Origin: Symbiodinium kawagutii
Lineage: Eukaryota > Sar > Dinophyceae > Suessiales > Symbiodiniaceae
Reading direction: 5' to 3'
Length of the DNA stretch: 64,000 bases
Assembly: GCA_009767595.1 (NCBI GenBank)
Contig: VSDK01028007.1
Location: forward strand, 283,572 to 347,571
A program made the translations under genes and the position numbers. Below are positions 49,027 through 57,606 of the stretch, piece by piece (the first letter of the stretch is position 1; the number at the start of each line of letters is the position of its first letter). Under the pieces are notes generated by a model that was not told the DNA's origin, searched no databases, and was given only the letters and a program-made list of their open reading frames with translations.

Positions 49027-49459
49027 ATATGGGTACTTATTCATCTTCAATGATTCATCAGCATCAATATGGTCGACCATATGTTTGATCTGAAGATATG
49101 GTTGCGGGTCAAGCAGTGAAAACCATCAGTTTTAAACCTGAATAATACCGCACAATAACAAGGAAAACAATGGTTAAGTCAACAGAGATCAACTATTCAG
49201 GTGGAAGAATCTGTTGATCAGATGTCATTCAAGAAATCAATGGCAAGTGGCAGCTCCAGAAATCCAGCAGTTTTGGCGCTTGAAATCTCCATGAAATCCA
49301 CATAAATGGAGGGTGAAATCATGTGAAATTTCTAAGAACCTAAGAAATCGCTCTGAAATCCAGTGATTTCACTTAGAGCTTTCCCTTAAATCATGTTTTC
49401 ACTTGATTTGAAATCTCTAAGACTCTAAGAAATCTCTACTGTAAGAAATCTTCCCCCCG

Positions 49460-49545
49460 GCGAACAAATGGCCCCCAGCTGCTCCCTGGAGCACCTGCCA
49501 CTTCTCCAGCGTCCTGAAGGCTTTGCAAAGACCTGGAACGGCCCG
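49460..49545 (-). CDS. exon-like island, unknown product
   Basis: The minus strand reads LCKAFRTLEKWQVLQGAAGG in a GC-rich patch. No family recognised. It is near the left side of the LINE, so the LINE may lie within or between host genes. Confidence 0.3.
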
Positions 49546-49935
49546 TGAACTTGGTTGGTTGGAACCGGTGAACTTGGATGAACTTGGTCAATTAGTAGAT
49601 GCTTATGACTAGTAGTTGACTATGATTGGTAGTTGGTAAATTGGTAGTTGCTTATGACTGATTATAACTAGTTGGTCAAGTATACAACCAAATTGGTTAT
49701 GATCAGTTCCGACCAGTTTAGATACAACCAAGGCACCAAGCTCAGCATGTTTTATAAGCATCCTGGATGGTATCTCCAACAGCTCAGGCACATGTCCAAA
49801 GCAACTTCTGGGGAACGCAACTGATCCAGTGGGAATTCTCATGTGCTGGGCACTGTTTTCCTTCCACTTGCCGATCGGCAAAGGGCTGAGCACTGGAGGT
49901 ACTGCTGTGGAACGCTGTGATTTACGTACTTCATC

Positions 49936-49984
49936 TGGTGGTTTCTCAAAATAGGGGACCCCCCAAATCATCCAGATTATTAAC
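49936..49984. repeat. left half of a family A MITE split by the LINE
   Basis: TGGTGGTTTCTCAAAATAGGG and onward ends abruptly in TCCAGATTATTAAC. The missing right half lies at 61,084-61,153 across the LINE. Confidence 0.9.
49971..49984. repeat. target-site duplication, left copy
   Basis: TCCAGATTATTAAC, identical to 61,084-61,097; the bases on either side differ. Confidence 0.92.
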
Positions 49985-50123
49985 TCCTCACGCGCGAACG
50001 AAAGTCGCTTCAACTGGGCCCTTCCGATTGGGGTACCCACCTGAACTAAACAAGAGACGTGATATGGAAACTAGTTGAGTGCAAGCAGCCGGTCCAAGAA
50101 AGCGAACTGGACACAGGACCGAA
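49985..50123 (-). other. LINE 3' tail
   Basis: 139 bases after the RT stop. No poly(A) or simple repeat ends it. GCGACTTTCGTTCGC near the end can pair as a small stem-loop (GCGA/TCGC), a possible template-recognition structure. Confidence 0.6.
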
Positions 50124-53100
50124 TTAACCTCTCCGATCGACGACATATTGTTCTTGGTAAATCTTATTGTACCTCTGGAAGCGTTGTGGTACTGGAATCT
50201 CTTCCAGGTTTGGTGTTTGAATCACAGGTTCATCTGGCACCTTAAAAAATGGTGCGGACAATGAATGTCTCCCTTCCAGAGAATGAAGGAATTTGCCAAT
50301 GTGGTGCATGGTACGTTGTTGTTGAAGCATGATGGGTCGGCATGGAATACCGGCTGCTTTGCCGGTATAATTGAGGTGTTTCAAGGAGCAGCACACAGCG
50401 GTCTGAAACGAAGGGAACCATTTGACACCAGAAATGGTGGAAAGTTGGTTCAAGGCCTTTTGCATAATGAAGGCTTGGGCGTTAACCGAACGCCTAGCTG
50501 CAGGCTGAAGATACGACTCCGGCCCAAAGTAATCTGAATATCGTGACTGAGCACCCAGTCCTTCAATGCGAATTGGAAAAGCCCACCCTGTAGTGGTGTG
50601 AAAATTGACCCACAATTCGAACCAAGATATGCCCCAATCCTCATCTGATCGGAAATCAGGACTGAGGTCGGTAGGCCAGCGCAGTGATCGACACCAGGAA
50701 ATCAAGGCATGGGCTATACAAGCTCCTTGTTGACATGCTTGGATTATCCAGAGGTCTGGGATCGGATCCTGAACCCAGGGGACATAGTTTGGTTGCTCAA
50801 ATGCAGTCAGAAATTGGAGAGCATCGAATCCAAAGATGTGTTTGGGCATCTTGAGGGTTCTTTCAGGTGGTAGCGGAGCTTGGAGCCCCGGAGTGTGCGA
50901 TGCCGCTTTCATTAGTTGGTTGCGTTGTCGATTCAGGGCAAGCAAAAACTGCATCACGGTATGTAACATCTGGTACTCCTGCGAGTGATGCTTTGCACAA
51001 ACGAGGGCAGCATCCCGCAACACAGCAGGAATGGATTGCAAAGCCATTGTCACGGCGAGGTCAGCGCAATGATTGCCTAGAATGAGATAAAGATCTGCCA
51101 GGTCAACTGCAGAGTCAAAGGACCGATGGCTTTTGATCTTGACGACTTTGTGCAAGGAAGGGTTCCACAGCGGTTGGATAACCGAGACCAGGTCAACATT
51201 GGTAGCCTGGGGACCCAACAGACCTGGATCCTGACGTTCAATTTTTTCAATTGTGTCACAAACATATTTGGCATCCGTGACAAAATGGATGGAACGTGCA
51301 TGGGTACAGTGAGCTGAGGCCTGCAAGGCCAACATGAAGGCATACAATTCAGCACGAGGCACGTTTTGTCGACCCGGTACTATGCCAGTGCACAAAGCCT
51401 TAAAGCAAGGGAAAGAAGGAGGTTGAGCAAAGGCAAAATCTGCGGAATGACGAAAAGCATCTGCGGAATCACTCACGTCCTGGACCACAGCAAAACCTGC
51501 GATTCTAGCAATTGAGTCAGTGGTGTGCAAAGCCCCTCCATCAGTGAAAAAGGATACAATCTCCCGGTTGGGATTGTGTGCTACGGGCACATCAGACCAT
51601 GGTATGAAATCTAACAAAGATTCCAGTGCAGCTTGATCCGGGCACGATTGAGCCAATGGGAAATAGATCCAATCAGGACGCATGGATGTCAAAACATGTA
51701 AAGCCTCAGGGTGTGCGTCTCGAATGGGATGCAGGGCTTCGCATGAAAGAATGCGGTGATCACGAGAATCGGCTTGCCCACACAAGGGGCACAGCCCGTC
51801 AGAGTGACAATCCCATTTGGCCTTGATGGCTTCGGATTGAAAGGCACCCAACATGTTGTGCAGCAGTAATTTCTGCTCTGGATCAGAAAGCTTGGCAAAA
51901 CACTTGGCGGTTTGACGGGGGTGTAAGTGCACTTCCCCGATGCCTTTACGTTCAATGTGATTGACCAGAAAACGTGGCCACCAAGAGCGAAGAGTTTCTT
52001 TAATGCACTTCATGGAGTCCTGCAACAAATCGCATTGGAGGAAGGGAGCTCCAATGAGGCCCCCCTCTGAAGTAATGTGAAGACCTACAAGATCACAGTA
52101 CTTCCGAAATGATCCAGCAGGACCAAAGAAGCGCACCGCTTCATCACGTGTGGCCATTTGAATGAATTGCCGTGCTAAAGGTGCATCAATAAAGGCCAAG
52201 CGGCGTAGCTGACATGCAATGCGGGTGATGATAACCAGCAATGGATCATCAAGGAACTTGGACAAGGCGAATGGGGCCATATAATTCGAAGCAAAGGATT
52301 TGGCCCCAATCAGAGAATGGACTATAGCACGACGAATATCCTCAAAATGCTGAGGGCCAATGAAATTGGAATCAGCTGCATACAATGCTAAAGGAATGGC
52401 TGAAGTCTGAATGATTTTGCACTTCTGTTGGACTGAGATGGGCAAATTTTTGAGACGACGGATGCGTTGGCAAGACTGCACAATTTTGTCCTTGATGAAA
52501 CCAACATGATGGCGTCGATTATACGAGATGATCTCTCCTAGATCCTTAACATGATCAAGGAGTTGGATCTCAATGTCCCCGAGTGGGAAAAACAAAGACA
52601 AGAACTGACAAGCATCTCTGAAAGATTTAGTGGTGCCCCAAGCCCAAGATTTTTGAAAATCAATGATCACTCGTAAGGCATTAGCCAAATTGAGGACACA
52701 ACGGAAAGAGCGAAACTGTGCAGCAATGGAGGTGGTAACCCACGACCAGTTGTCGGCATATGAAAAAGGTGTGACCTGAGGAGTGACCAGGTTACAATAA
52801 AACAGCAGCGACAGGGCGAGCATGCCTAAAACGCTTAAGCAGCAGCCCTCTGGGAGGCCAGTAGTACTACGGACTTCTGGTCCTAAATCAGTGCCCAGTT
52901 GCGGCATACGATTCATGTTGGCCAGAGAAGACAACCAGAAATGGCAGACCCAATCAGGGACACCTAGACGACGAAAAATGCGCACAAAGGGTCTTCTGCC
53001 GAATGTGTTGAAGGCACGTCTGAGGTCAAGGGAGAAACCTCCCAGTTGATCATTATCCATGAGGGCTCGTTCTAAAGAAACCTTCTGAAGAAATGCCAAA

Positions 53101-54221
53101 TCTTTAACACCACGCGAGGGTAAACCTCCACTGACCTGCTTGGGAAAAAACTGGACCCAAACACGAGTTATGCATCGAAAGATGAGCTTGCCAAAGAGTC
53201 TATACAAGACACTGAGGACTGTAATGGGTCTGATGTCTGCAAGGCTGGCAAGGTGGTCTTTTTTGGGCAGCAAGGTTGTGCGAGCTAACATGATAGCCGC
53301 ACTGAGGCCCACTTGAGTCACCATCCCAAAGATGAACATGAGATCCTTTATTGCATTGGGAGGAAGTCTCTTGATTTCCTCATGCCTCCATCCGCAAATT
53401 CCTGCAGCTTTACCATCCTTGAGACACGAAATGACACTGGACCATAGAGCAGGATCGGTAAAAGGGATGGAAATCAAGGGTATCTCAGGCATCCCTGAAT
53501 CTTCGAAGTTCTGAAGGAAATCTTCCCAACCATTATCGTCAAATTGTGACTGAGGATCATCACGGCACCAAATTGGTTCCCAAAAGGCGTTGAAATGAGT
53601 AAAAATTTCATCGTGTGAAATTGCAAACGTCTGCTGGACAAGTGTCCCTTTGGCAGGGAGGACACCTGACAAAAGCTCAAGTTGGATAGTCCTATGGGAC
53701 TGAGAGCGAATGCACACTTTTGCTTCTCCAAACTGTGCTGGAATGTTCACGAGGAATTGAGTATCTGAATCCAAAAGCACATGCGGCGGGGCAGGCATTC
53801 CCCGTTTGCTGCGAAGAAGGGAAGCAGTGGATGAAATGGATATGGGGATATCCTGTACCCGGTTATCCTTGACATCTTTTACCAAGTGGTAACACAGCTT
53901 GGAAAAATCATCAGCAGTATCCACATGCATGCGATACTTGAAACTATCCAAGCGACGTTTGTTTTCAACTCTGCAGGCAGTATCACAGTCCAACTGAGTA
54001 ATCTGCAGGAAATCGTTGATTTGCTCCACGGTGGGGAGGTCAAAAGGTATCTGCGGCACTGCTTCGAACGAAAGCATCCATCTTTCCCAAGAACGGCCAT
54101 ATCCGGCCGCATTGCGAATGGAAAGCCATTGCAACCGGGCAGAACGATGTGATACAGAATTACCTTGTAAATTCTGTTGCAATTTCATGACTGATTTCAA
54201 AAGGTTAGAAAGGCGACGCAC
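50124..54221 (-). CDS. LINE reverse transcriptase - zinc finger - RNase H polyprotein
   Basis: Copies element RNA at a nicked target and probably removes RNA with its RNase H. 1,365 codons directly after an in-frame TAA, same frame as the endonuclease ORF. Reverse transcriptase: DIRPITVLSVLYRLFGK (residues 329-345), motif A SLDLRRAF (Asp399), motif B GLPEGC (455-460), motif C YADN (488-491), where the usual second Asp is Asn (codon AAC, 52,749-52,751). A CX2CX7HX4C zinc finger, typical of LINEs, follows (Cys811, Cys814, His822, Cys827). RNase H has its four acids: TDGG Asp894, AELYA Glu958, VTDAKYV Asp983, HCAD Asp1054. About 250 further residues match nothing that I know. The listed start is GTG after the stop, so translation probably comes from readthrough or from another join. 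Activity is uncertain because of YADN. Confidence 0.93.
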   Translation of the reverse strand: MRRLSNLLKSVMKLQQNLQGNSVSHRSARLQWLSIRNAAGYGRSWERWMLSFEAVPQIPFDLPTVEQINDFLQITQLDCDTACRVENKRRLDSFKYRMHVDTADDFSKLCYHLVKDVKDNRVQDIPISISSTASLLRSKRGMPAPPHVLLDSDTQFLVNIPAQFGEAKVCIRSQSHRTIQLELLSGVLPAKGTLVQQTFAISHDEIFTHFNAFWEPIWCRDDPQSQFDDNGWEDFLQNFEDSGMPEIPLISIPFTDPALWSSVISCLKDGKAAGICGWRHEEIKRLPPNAIKDLMFIFGMVTQVGLSAAIMLARTTLLPKKDHLASLADIRPITVLSVLYRLFGKLIFRCITRVWVQFFPKQVSGGLPSRGVKDLAFLQKVSLERALMDNDQLGGFSLDLRRAFNTFGRRPFVRIFRRLGVPDWVCHFWLSSLANMNRMPQLGTDLGPEVRSTTGLPEGCCLSVLGMLALSLLFYCNLVTPQVTPFSYADNWSWVTTSIAAQFRSFRCVLNLANALRVIIDFQKSWAWGTTKSFRDACQFLSLFFPLGDIEIQLLDHVKDLGEIISYNRRHHVGFIKDKIVQSCQRIRRLKNLPISVQQKCKIIQTSAIPLALYAADSNFIGPQHFEDIRRAIVHSLIGAKSFASNYMAPFALSKFLDDPLLVIITRIACQLRRLAFIDAPLARQFIQMATRDEAVRFFGPAGSFRKYCDLVGLHITSEGGLIGAPFLQCDLLQDSMKCIKETLRSWWPRFLVNHIERKGIGEVHLHPRQTAKCFAKLSDPEQKLLLHNMLGAFQSEAIKAKWDCHSDGLCPLCGQADSRDHRILSCEALHPIRDAHPEALHVLTSMRPDWIYFPLAQSCPDQAALESLLDFIPWSDVPVAHNPNREIVSFFTDGGALHTTDSIARIAGFAVVQDVSDSADAFRHSADFAFAQPPSFPCFKALCTGIVPGRQNVPRAELYAFMLALQASAHCTHARSIHFVTDAKYVCDTIEKIERQDPGLLGPQATNVDLVSVIQPLWNPSLHKVVKIKSHRSFDSAVDLADLYLILGNHCADLAVTMALQSIPAVLRDAALVCAKHHSQEYQMLHTVMQFLLALNRQRNQLMKAASHTPGLQAPLPPERTLKMPKHIFGFDALQFLTAFEQPNYVPWVQDPIPDLWIIQACQQGACIAHALISWCRSLRWPTDLSPDFRSDEDWGISWFELWVNFHTTTGWAFPIRIEGLGAQSRYSDYFGPESYLQPAARRSVNAQAFIMQKALNQLSTISGVKWFPSFQTAVCCSLKHLNYTGKAAGIPCRPIMLQQQRTMHHIGKFLHSLEGRHSLSAPFFKVPDEPVIQTPNLEEIPVPQRFQRYNKIYQEQYVVDRRG
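52749..52751 (-). other. catalytic-site variant YADN
   Basis: The AAC codon (Asn491) replaces the second Asp of the F/Y-x-D-D box; Asp490 is intact. One G-to-A change from GAC would explain it. Confidence 0.9.
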
Positions 54222-54224
54222 TTA
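54222..54224 (-). other. in-frame UAA between endonuclease and RT
   Basis: Separates two ORFs in the same frame with nothing else between them. The context CAA|GTAAGT overlaps a consensus 5' splice site. Could be a mutation, a readthrough site, or an intron donor that removes the stop. Confidence 0.9.
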
Positions 54225-55595
54225 CTTGACCTTTTGTCTGGAGAGAATGGTAAAAACTTCAGATGGTGGGTTATAACCAACCCGTTCATGGGAAGGTGAA
54301 GCACAATCACTAGACGACCGCAAAGAACACTTCATCCGGCCCCAGTGAGGCTTAGGCAAACCTTTGAGGGGAAACTTTACCGGATCATCATTATTGGAAT
54401 GGGTCAGAAATTTGTGAACCGAAATTTCACAAGCATGCGACCATTTCTGAAGATGGTTTTGAACAAGATCTTGGGAAATCTGGTCATGTTCGGTCGACTG
54501 CCGTTCATCATTTGAACCGAAAGGCGAGGTATAATATGAAGTCAAATCGGCATCTGAGGGAATGAGAGAAGCCCAACCTTTGGGGATTCTCCATTGCAAA
54601 GAAGGAGTCACCTTTAAGTCAAAATCGAAAGTGATGAAAAGCGGTGTGTGGGATTCCATCTCAAACGCTTTGTCAACCTCCATGCCCTTAATAAAGGGAA
54701 TCAACGACGGGTGGATTATAGCTGTGTCATTCTTGGTCTTGCCACGGCAAGTAGGGGCCAGGTCATCCTGAAACCGGAGTTTGGCCAAGGAAAAAGCTTC
54801 CACACACTCCAAAGATTCAAACGCCCGGAAGGCGGGTAAAGATTTCAAGGGTTCATTGAAGTCCCCACAGACTATAAAAGGAAGACCGGCCCTTTGCACT
54901 ACATCATAGGCTAGTGCCAATAGCAAGTCATTAAGATGGATGCCATCGACAACTCTGGTGGCAAAGCCATAAGCAGTAATGAGAAGAACCTCGAAATGAG
55001 GTAAACGGATAACCGTAGAACAAAAACGAATGGTTCCCATCAAAGTAGGGGGGATATCCATTCGGAGTTTCCTGCATGGAATCTTGGAAAATATCACAGT
55101 TCCCAGTGCTTCACCCCGTAAGGAAGGGCGATCATCAATGGTTTCCTTCTTGGCGGGCGCCGGTGGACTCCAAAAACATGTATATCCAATAGGCAAAATT
55201 TCTTTGGTGATTTGGGCTTGGACCATGGCAGTTGCAGAGGTTTCGGAAAGGCAAATTACATCACACCCCCAGGATTGCAGCTGGGAAATTTTCCGGTGAA
55301 TCGTCGTCGGATTGGAAATACCAAATTTGATCGGGCCAGGATGGATGGCTTCTCCCACAGAAACGGCAAAGAACATGGAGAAGAAAGTCATGGGATACAA
55401 TTTGAACAAAATAACTTGAGGATTCAAGTGCATGAAGGCAAATTGACACTCGCAATGGCCTACATGACACCATGAGGGAGAAGAATCACTCTGGCAACTG
55501 TACTGAAAAGACTGACACAGGTGGTCAGAGATATTGTTACGGCAGTGGGTCATGTCTAGGAACACCAACCTACTGCAAGTGAAAAACATGTGCAC
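54222..55595 (-). CDS. LINE apurinic-type endonuclease
   Basis: Nicks target DNA to prime reverse transcription. 457 codons from the first ATG; the frame is open upstream to the UGA at 55,686. Hallmarks of the EEP/APE fold in order: SETS (Glu118), GEALGTVIFSK, ITAYG (206-210), GDFNEP (244-249), a late Asp in KNDTAIIHP (Asp290) and ESHTPL (His316). These match the metal-binding and catalytic residues of LINE endonucleases, with T replacing the second D of the usual S-D-H. Before the domain lies VGEAIHPGP (80-88), similar to the end of 2A peptides. The last about 130 residues form a linker to the RT. The N-terminal part has a hydrophobic run (residues 61-80). Confidence 0.9.
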   Translation of the reverse strand: MHMFFTCSRLVFLDMTHCRNNISDHLCQSFQYSCQSDSSPSWCHVGHCECQFAFMHLNPQVILFKLYPMTFFSMFFAVSVGEAIHPGPIKFGISNPTTIHRKISQLQSWGCDVICLSETSATAMVQAQITKEILPIGYTCFWSPPAPAKKETIDDRPSLRGEALGTVIFSKIPCRKLRMDIPPTLMGTIRFCSTVIRLPHFEVLLITAYGFATRVVDGIHLNDLLLALAYDVVQRAGLPFIVCGDFNEPLKSLPAFRAFESLECVEAFSLAKLRFQDDLAPTCRGKTKNDTAIIHPSLIPFIKGMEVDKAFEMESHTPLFITFDFDLKVTPSLQWRIPKGWASLIPSDADLTSYYTSPFGSNDERQSTEHDQISQDLVQNHLQKWSHACEISVHKFLTHSNNDDPVKFPLKGLPKPHWGRMKCSLRSSSDCASPSHERVGYNPPSEVFTILSRQKVK

Positions 55596-55685
55596 ACCGG
55601 ATGCAATTGGACACCAGAAGCCGGATTGTCTGGTGAACTTGATTTTCTTCCGGTTAGCCCGAGCTTTGGTCGAGGAGTTGGCTAG

Positions 55686-55692
55686 TCACAAT
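55686..55692 (-). other. stop codon in UGA-CUA-G-like readthrough context
   Basis: The sense strand reads TTG TGA CTA GCC, with TGA at 55,686-55,688. UGA-CUA(-G) is the best known efficient readthrough context in eukaryotes and their viruses. The frame continues 30 codons to the endonuclease ATG with no further stop. It joins the ORF1-like protein to the endonuclease. Confidence 0.7.
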
Positions 55693-57137
55693 GAATCCTC
55701 GGAGCCTGCATTTCCTTTGGCCTTCTTCTTGGGTGGTTTGGAAGACCGTGCTGTCAACATCTGCTTCAACTCATTGAATTGCAAATTCAACTTGGAATCT
55801 TGAGATTCCAATGATTGCGCAAGCGAAGACTTGAAGGTCTGAGCCAGTGCAGTGAACTGATCCGATGTTTCCTGTCGAACAAGTTGGAATTCAGTTTCCA
55901 CAGCGGCTTGATGGGTATCAAACCTGGCGGTCTGTAATGCGAGATTTTCAGACATCTTGGTCATGTCTGTGCGAAGCTGGTCCAACTGGTTTTGGGTGTC
56001 TTCCTTGAGCTGATTCAGGTTGTCATCATAGGTGGACAATCTTTCCTCAATTCGGCCTTCCACTCGGCGAGGGGCTGGAGCAGCTGAGGCAATGGGTTTC
56101 ACCCCGTTGGTGAGTAGGCCGGTGGCCCCATGCTTCTCAATCCATGATGCCCAAGGGTCTCCAGGAGGAGCATTGGGATTGTCTTGGCTTGGGATCTGAG
56201 CTCTGGCCAGTTTGGGCAGAGTACCGGCAACCAAGACGTCGTCTTGGAACGTTTTCTGTTGCACAGGTTGGACCAACATGGGTTGGCCATTCCACGACGC
56301 GAAGGTGGTTTCAATGCGATCTGATGCTCCAATGAGCCACATGGTGGAGTTCAAGGCCCGCAAAGGTCGGGCAGGCCATGACTGAGACTCACAAAATTTC
56401 AAAACCACTTCCGAGGTGGCACCCTTGGGTGTCGGGTGATGCTTGGTGGCCACTGTGGTCGGCATCTCTTGGTCTGGTTTGATCTTGGACCAGACCCGGG
56501 AGTAGTCAGCTTTTGCAAAACGGATTCCTCTTGAAGGCTTGTCCAGCAATCGGAAATTGCGCACAATGCCAAAGTGCTCTGGATGCGAGGCTGCTAGCAC
56601 TTGGATGTCGATGAGGCTAAGCTGGACCCAGATGACCTGATACTGGTCTGACACCATGTGAGCATCAGTTTTGGGTACGGTGTACACACCATTGGTGCCC
56701 GATGCTTTCAATACACGATTCACATCGGATGCGTTGACTCGGATGTGGAATTGGAAACTGGTGGCTAAGTGAGGTTCAGCCCTCACCTTGCCTTTGGCGA
56801 AGTTGCGTCCCCACGGGGGTGATGCAAGGTCCAATTTGTCGTCAACACCTAGCAGCAAAAGCAGGCATGATCGGATCGGCTTCTGGCAAAGCTCAAGTCC
56901 ATTTGGCAGGATCCAGCTCATCTCTGAAAACCGTGACGGAAACCACCGTGGATGCTTCCACCTGGATCTGGACATCCGAATCGGTAGAGATCTCAATGGC
57001 CAACTGGCCCATTTGGTGGAGAACACATTGCACGATGATGGGGAATCCGGCCTTGTTGTACATAGGGACATTGGTGGCCAGGCAACCTGATCGGTCTTCA
57101 CACGAGCATGACCCCAGAACCAAAATCGCCAGCTCAT
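55686..57137 (-). CDS. LINE ORF1-like protein with coiled coil (C-terminal part)
   Basis: Probably the RNA-binding/assembly protein. The frame is open for 483 codons, but the first about 75 overlap the preceding ORF, and credible coding starts near 56,897. Residues about 80-340 form an unrecognised dom­ain with RFAKADYSRVWSKIKP and PARPLRALNSTMWLIGASDR. A Gln/Glu/Leu-rich coiled coil spans about 355-465 (RIEERLSTYDDNLNQLKED), as in trimerising LINE ORF1 proteins. It ends in a basic KPPKKKAKG stretch that could be a nuclear signal, then the UGA-CUA-G site. No zinc knuckle seen. Confidence 0.75.
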   Translation of the reverse strand: MSWRFWFWGHARVKTDQVAWPPMSLCTTRPDSPSSCNVFSTKWASWPLRSLPIRMSRSRWKHPRWFPSRFSEMSWILPNGLELCQKPIRSCLLLLLGVDDKLDLASPPWGRNFAKGKVRAEPHLATSFQFHIRVNASDVNRVLKASGTNGVYTVPKTDAHMVSDQYQVIWVQLSLIDIQVLAASHPEHFGIVRNFRLLDKPSRGIRFAKADYSRVWSKIKPDQEMPTTVATKHHPTPKGATSEVVLKFCESQSWPARPLRALNSTMWLIGASDRIETTFASWNGQPMLVQPVQQKTFQDDVLVAGTLPKLARAQIPSQDNPNAPPGDPWASWIEKHGATGLLTNGVKPIASAAPAPRRVEGRIEERLSTYDDNLNQLKEDTQNQLDQLRTDMTKMSENLALQTARFDTHQAAVETEFQLVRQETSDQFTALAQTFKSSLAQSLESQDSKLNLQFNELKQMLTARSSKPPKKKAKGNAGSEDSL

Positions 57138-57606
57138 CTGTTGATATTTTTTGGTTGGAGGCCAACCATGGTTCAGCTTCTTTGGGGGTCATCAAAACCA
57201 CGCCACAGGCATTTGGTTGGAGTCTGTCTAATTGGGTGGCATTGGTTCCATCCATGTTGACAAAGAAGCCTTCCTGCACGGTGAGAAGGTTGGGAATCAA
57301 TTGATCCATGTGGTCTTTTCGAACCTGGGCCATCTTGTCCTTGATTCGTTTACCAGCATCACGTTCTTTGGGCGAGAGGTTGGGAAACTCAACGGAAGCA
57401 TTGGAAGCCAACCCTCGAAGGGACTTCCACTTGTCGGTTGCTGGTTTGGTGTTCAAGGCTTGTTGGATGGCGACATGGCCGACGGCTTGAACCAACCTGT
57501 CAATGAAAGGTGAAAGGTCATCCAAATGAGCCCCCGCATTGATCAGCAAAGTTGCCAACTGGTTCTTGGTCAAAACCACAGCATCCGATCTGGCAGGACC
57601 CCCCCA
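56893..57606 (-). CDS. LINE ORF1-like protein (N-terminal part)
   Basis: 228 codons are open from 57,579, but the frame is sensible from the G run at 57,599-57,605. Reads VVLTKNQLATLLINAGAHLD and ends FRDELDPAKWT with TGA at 56,893. The text continues in the +1 frame as LELCQKPIRSCLLLLLG, so this and the next ORF are one protein. No family is recognised; it contains a short Cys cluster (CSCEDRSGC) and alternating charged helices. An overlap of 10 bases with the ORF before it is set by the -1 change. Confidence 0.7.
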   Translation of the reverse strand, partial: WGGPARSDAVVLTKNQLATLLINAGAHLDDLSPFIDRLVQAVGHVAIQQALNTKPATDKWKSLRGLASNASVEFPNLSPKERDAGKRIKDKMAQVRKDHMDQLIPNLLTVQEGFFVNMDGTNATQLDRLQPNACGVVLMTPKEAEPWLASNQKISTDELAILVLGSCSCEDRSGCLATNVPMYNKAGFPIIVQCVLHQMGQLAIEISTDSDVQIQVEASTVVSVTVFRDELDPAKWT

